This document shows, piece after piece, positions 29,413 to 31,900 of a stretch of DNA of 31,900 nt. The stretch is taken from positions 1 to 31,900 of the forward strand of contig DFYU01000014.1 in NCBI GenBank assembly GCA_002383415.1. Reading direction: 5' to 3'. The translations under genes were made by a program, and so were the position numbers. Under the pieces are notes generated by a model. The model searched no databases. It was not told the DNA's origin and saw nothing but the letters and a program-made list of their open reading frames with translations. This stretch comes from Geobacter sp. UBA4074 (GTDB lineage Bacteria > Desulfobacterota > Desulfuromonadia > Geobacterales > Pseudopelobacteraceae). Numbering within the stretch: the stretch's first letter is position 1; every line of letters begins with the position of its first letter.

Positions 29413-30279
29413 ATGTTGCGCAAGATAGGTTTCATCGGCCTTGGAACAGTTGGCCAGCACATGGCGGCAAATCTCACCAAGGGTGATTATGAATTGACGG
29501 TCTATGATCCCAATGCCGACAAGGTGGCCGAAGTGGTTGCCATGGGGGCCACCGCCGCCGCCACTGCGGCAGAGGCGTCCCGCGGCAAGGATCTGGTGAT
29601 TGCCATCATGACCGAGGCTGATGAGCTGGGGCCGATCTTCTTCGGTGAGAGCGGCATCCTGACCGGTCTTGAGGCAGGCACCATTGTTGCCGATATGGGT
29701 AACCACTCCCTTGAAACCACCCTTCGCATGGCAGAAGAAACCTCCAAAAAGCGTTGCGCCTACCTGGATGCGCCGGTTTGGGGGAGCAGGGAGCATGCTG
29801 CCAACGGGCTTTTGACCATCATCGTTGGTGGCGACCCGGCAGTAATTGGTCGCTGCCGCGAACCGTTTTCGAGTTTTGGTCTGAATACCATCCGGGTCGG
29901 CCAGATCGGCGACGCCACCAAGATGAAGTTTATTGTCAACCTGGTGCAGGCCCAACTGGTACAGGTATTGGCCGAGGGGTTGGTCTTCGGCGAGAAGATG
30001 GGGTTCAATGCCGACAAGATTCTGGAGGTGCTGGACACCCGTGGCGTGGCATCGCCCCTGTTCCATCTCAAGGGGCGATCAATGTGTCGCGGCGATTTTA
30101 CCCGCTCCCTGGCTCTCAAATATGTGAACGATCAAATGCATCTGGTTATGAACGCCGCCCGTCTAGTGGGGCTGCATCTGCCTGCTGCCGAGGCTGTTTC
30201 CCGGGTCTATGAACAGGGTGTAGAAGCCGGTTTTGGAGAAGAGGATTTTTCGGCAGTCATCAAGGTGTTGCGTAAATAA
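29413..30279 (+). CDS. NAD(P)-dependent beta-hydroxyacid dehydrogenase
   Basis: The 288-residue enzyme belongs to the 3-hydroxyisobutyrate/6-phosphogluconate dehydrogenase superfamily. It has the N-terminal cofactor-binding GFIGLGTVGQHMAANL, the substrate loop LDAPVWGSREHAANG, and the catalytic Lys170 in GDATKMKFIVN, equivalent to the AKM lysine of glyoxylate/succinic semialdehyde reductases. In the substrate loop the normally seen APVSGS is APVWGS, so the substrate may differ. It probably reduces a short aldehyde or keto acid (glyoxylate, succinic semialdehyde or similar). ATG 29413 with GGAGG 9 nt upstream is chosen over an in-frame start at 29326, which lies in the promoter. It is a single-gene unit ending at a clear terminator. 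Confidence 0.9.
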   Translation: MLRKIGFIGLGTVGQHMAANLTKGDYELTVYDPNADKVAEVVAMGATAAATAAEASRGKDLVIAIMTEADELGPIFFGESGILTGLEAGTIVADMGNHSLETTLRMAEETSKKRCAYLDAPVWGSREHAANGLLTIIVGGDPAVIGRCREPFSSFGLNTIRVGQIGDATKMKFIVNLVQAQLVQVLAEGLVFGEKMGFNADKILEVLDTRGVASPLFHLKGRSMCRGDFTRSLALKYVNDQMHLVMNAARLVGLHLPAAEAVSRVYEQGVEAGFGEEDFSAVIKVLRK

Positions 30280-30311
30280 CCAATCAATCTGATGGTCTTG
30301 CTTTACCCTTT

Positions 30312-30338
30312 AAAGGGCGCCCTTGTGGCGCCCTTTTT
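30312..30338 (+). terminator. Intrinsic terminator after the dehydrogenase gene
   Basis: AAAGGGCGCC (30312-30321) pairs perfectly with GGCGCCCTTT (30327-30336) around a 5-nt loop, with the T run continuing to 30338; it is 32 bp after the stop codon. Confidence 0.9.
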
Positions 30339-30383
30339 CGTTGTCAGGAAGATTTGCCCGTTTTGTTAAGTGATGATATCTCC

Positions 30384-30412
30384 TTGCATTCATTGTTAAC
30401 TGTTGTTATATT
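30384..30412 (+). promoter_or_regulatory. Promoter of rpoH
   Basis: TTGCAT (30384-30389), 17 bp and TATATT (30407-30412) precede rpoH with a leader of about 38 nt. TTGTTAA occurs twice nearby (30363 and 30394) as direct repeats that could bind a regulator. Confidence 0.55.
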
Positions 30413-30456
30413 TTAGCAGTCAAGTGGGTAGAGTGCTAAAAAAGGGGGCTAATGCA

Positions 30457-31311
30457 ATGCATGCAGCACTTCCAGTAGTTAGTGATAATTTGTCGATATA
30501 CCTGGCCGAGATCAGAAAATTTCCGGTGCTGACTGAGCAGGAGGAAAATAGCTTGGCGCTGCGCCTGTATGATCATCAGGATCTTGCTGCTGCTCAGGCG
30601 CTGATTACGTCGAATCTGCGTTTTGTGGTCAAGGTGGCCAACGAATATCGCAATTATGGCATGCGTATGCTTGACCTGATCCAGGAGGGAAATATCGGCC
30701 TGATGATGGCCGTCAAGAAGTTTAATCCCCACCGGGGAGTGCGACTGATATCCTATGCGGTGTGGTGGATTCGGGCCTATATACAGAACTACATTGTGTC
30801 CACCTGGAGTCTGCTTAAGATCGGTACTACTCAGGCCCAGCGCAAGCTTTTCTTCAAGCTGAAGCAGGCCCGCAACGCTATTCTCAACATGTCGGATAGC
30901 GATGAAGGGGTGCCGACCGTTGCTCAGTCCCTTGCCGTTGGCGAGGGTGAGGTAAATGAAATGGAGGTCCGTCTGCAGGGCGAAGTGTCGCTTGATGCTG
31001 AGCTGCGGGCAGGAGAAGGGCTTACGGTGTTGGACGGGCTGGCCGATCAGCAGCCGAACCAGGAAGAGCGATTGGCCGAATACCAGGAACAGGCACAGTT
31101 GCGTCAGCAGGTGGCGGCAGTTGTCGCAGGCCTGGGTGAAAAGGAACAGTTTGTGGTCAGCCATCGTATAACGGCTGATGAGCCGCTGACACTCCAGGAA
31201 ATAGCAGATCACTTTGGCATCTCCCGCGAGCGAGTGCGTCAGATTGAGGAAAACGCTTTGCGCAAGGTGCGTGCTGCGTTGGCGCCAGTGGTCAAGGCGC
31301 AGCTTGCCTGA
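30457..31311 (+). CDS. rpoH: RNA polymerase sigma factor RpoH (heat-shock sigma-32 type)
   Basis: The 284-residue sigma factor has regions 1.2, 2, 3 and 4 of the group 3 RpoH type. Region 2 reads AAAQALITSNLRFVVKVANEYRNYG...LDLIQEGNIGLMMAVKKF with the -10-binding ISYAVWWIRAYIQNYI, and it is followed by the RpoH box TTQAQRKLFFKLKQ, diagnostic for sigma-32. Region 4 ends with LTLQEIADHFGISRERVRQIEENALRKVR, the -35-binding helix-turn-helix. It should direct transcription of chaperone and protease genes after heat or envelope stress. ATG 30457 has GGGGG 8 nt upstream; an in-frame ATG at 30403 would overlap the -10 box. No heat-shock-type (CIRCE) operator is visible. A terminator and the tRNA cluster follow. 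Confidence 0.95.
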   Translation: MHAALPVVSDNLSIYLAEIRKFPVLTEQEENSLALRLYDHQDLAAAQALITSNLRFVVKVANEYRNYGMRMLDLIQEGNIGLMMAVKKFNPHRGVRLISYAVWWIRAYIQNYIVSTWSLLKIGTTQAQRKLFFKLKQARNAILNMSDSDEGVPTVAQSLAVGEGEVNEMEVRLQGEVSLDAELRAGEGLTVLDGLADQQPNQEERLAEYQEQAQLRQQVAAVVAGLGEKEQFVVSHRITADEPLTLQEIADHFGISRERVRQIEENALRKVRAALAPVVKAQLA

Positions 31312-31345
31312 TTGTTTAGGGGGCAGGGGTATGTTAGATGTTTGT

Positions 31346-31380
31346 ATGGCGCCCGCCGGGTTGGGTGCCATTTGTATTTT
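31346..31380 (+). terminator. Intrinsic terminator after rpoH
   Basis: ATGGCGCCC (31346-31354) pairs with GGGTGCCAT (31363-31371; one G/T pair) around an 8-nt loop, followed by a T-rich tail to about 31380. Confidence 0.75.
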
Positions 31381-31395
31381 GTTTGATAAAAATTC

Positions 31396-31424
31396 TTGAC
31401 ATCTTTCACGTGATGCAGTAGACA
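31396..31424 (+). promoter_or_regulatory. Promoter of the tRNA cluster
   Basis: A perfect TTGACA (31396-31401), 17 bp and TAGACA (31419-31424) lie 28 bp before the first tRNA. The -10 is a weak match, as often seen in stable-RNA promoters under stringent control; no separate GC-rich discriminator was verified. Confidence 0.55.
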
Positions 31425-31451
31425 ATCAAATTCCACGCTTGGTCAAGATTT

Positions 31452-31527
31452 GCTGGCGTAGCTCAATTGGTAGAGCAGCTGACTTGTAATCAGCAGGTTG
31501 CGGGTTCGAGTCCCATCGCCAGCTCCA
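31452..31527 (+). tRNA. tRNA-Thr (anticodon TGT)
   Basis: A 76-nt cloverleaf: acceptor GCTGGCG/CGCCAGC, D arm GCTC/GAGC, anticodon stem GCTGA/TCAGC with loop CTTGTAA (anticodon TGT, reading ACA), discriminator T and encoded CCA at 31525-31527. The T stem has one C50-A64 mismatch next to a G-T pair. First gene of the cluster, the counterpart of thrU. Confidence 0.95.
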
Positions 31528-31553
31528 GCTAGCATGTGACGTTTTTCTGCCTT

Positions 31554-31639
31554 GGAGGGATTCCCGAGTGGCCAAAGGGAACAGACTGTAAATCTGTCGT
31601 CGGACGACTTCGGAGGTTCGAATCCTCCCCCCTCCACCA
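31554..31639 (+). tRNA. tRNA-Tyr (anticodon GTA)
   Basis: An 86-nt class II tRNA with a long variable arm: acceptor GGAGGGA/CCCCTCC (A7-C66 mismatch), anticodon stem ACAGA/TCTGT with loop CTGTAAA (anticodon GTA), T stem GGAGG/CCTCC, discriminator A and encoded CCA. Counterpart of tyrU, 26 bp after tRNA-Thr. Confidence 0.95.
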
Positions 31640-31749
31640 TTTACAGACTGCAGAAGAAAATGGTCGATCGTTCCCTCCCAGGAGACGGCAGTCGCATGAA
31701 CTGGTGGCGCGACGTCCATGTTCTTCAAAAAACTTCAGGCGTACGGAGT

Positions 31750-31826
31750 GCGGGAGTAGCTCAGTTGGCTAGAGCATCAGCCTTCCAAGCTGAGGGTCGC
31801 GGGTTCGAGTACCGTTTCCCGCTCCA
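31750..31826 (+). tRNA. tRNA-Gly (anticodon TCC)
   Basis: A 77-nt cloverleaf: acceptor GCGGGAG/TTCCCGC (last pair G-T), anticodon stem TCAGC/GCTGA with loop CTTCCAA (anticodon TCC, reading GGA), discriminator T and encoded CCA. The T arm reads GCGGG-TTCGAGT-ACCGT, so the near-invariant G53-C61 pair is G53-A61. Counterpart of glyT; a 110-bp spacer separates it from tRNA-Tyr. Confidence 0.93.
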
Positions 31827-31845
31827 CAATTCTAGGTTTTAGTGT

Positions 31846-31900
<55 letters not shown>

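Overview
The window is a dense, single-contig stretch of a Gram-negative bacterial chromosome that reads like a Geobacter-type member of the Desulfuromonadota (Geobacterales, possibly near Trichlorobacter/Geobacter lovleyi). The pointers are a secreted 12-haem c-type cytochrome of triheme c7-like modules, a malic enzyme fused to a phosphotransacetylase-like domain, a second EF-G of the FusA2 type, an MglA-like GTPase, many c-di-GMP/HDOD signalling genes, and a membrane ferredoxin. The species call is inference; no 16S or phylogenetic marker comparison was possible. Nothing looks like a phage, insertion sequence, plasmid or CRISPR array, and no gap between genes exceeds about 235 bp.

Layout. 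1-3868 (minus strand): a partial membrane protein, a cytosolic protein with two DUF4388-like halves, and maeB. 4101-10438 (plus): a ROK sugar kinase; a TPR/SLH lipoprotein with a secreted LPP20-like partner; a Tat-exported DUF362 protein; a cytoplasmic alpha-amylase overlapping an SGNH-hydrolase lipoprotein. 10448-11164 (minus): a diguanylate cyclase whose promoter appears to interlock face to face with that of the next operon. 11280-14463 (plus): two small cupins, an EamA permease and a NapH-NapG-like polyferredoxin fusion. 14546-16629 (plus): a signalling operon (small N-terminal-type domain protein, HDOD protein, degenerate receiver-GGDEF protein), closed by a perfect bidirectional terminator shared with the dodecahaem cytochrome on the minus strand (16719-17726).

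17925-26140 is one eight-gene plus-strand run with gaps of 49 bp or less: nadC, birA, coaX (NAD, biotin and CoA cofactor genes), fusA2, a SPOR-type membrane protein, an unrecognised conserved protein, a degenerate MglA-like GTPase and an MgtC-family membrane protein. It is followed by an isoprenylcysteine-methyltransferase-like gene on the other strand, a cytidylate-kinase-like protein fused to a BON domain, a PHP phosphoesterase, endonuclease III (apparently leaderless), a beta-hydroxyacid dehydrogenase and rpoH. The right end is a tRNA cluster Thr(TGT)-Tyr(GTA)-Gly(TCC)-Thr(GGT), the same order as the thrU-tyrU-glyT-thrT genes that precede tufB in E. coli, so an EF-Tu gene is expected just beyond the window.

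The most interesting items are the MglA-like/SPOR/unknown-protein/MgtC block, the kinase-BON fusion, the polyferredoxin fusion, the paired GTATAC operator-like sites above the cytochrome promoter, the interlocked cyclase/cupin promoters, and single stem mismatches in each complete tRNA, including loss of the near-universal G53-C61 pair in tRNA-Gly. No wholly new system is proven by sequence alone.
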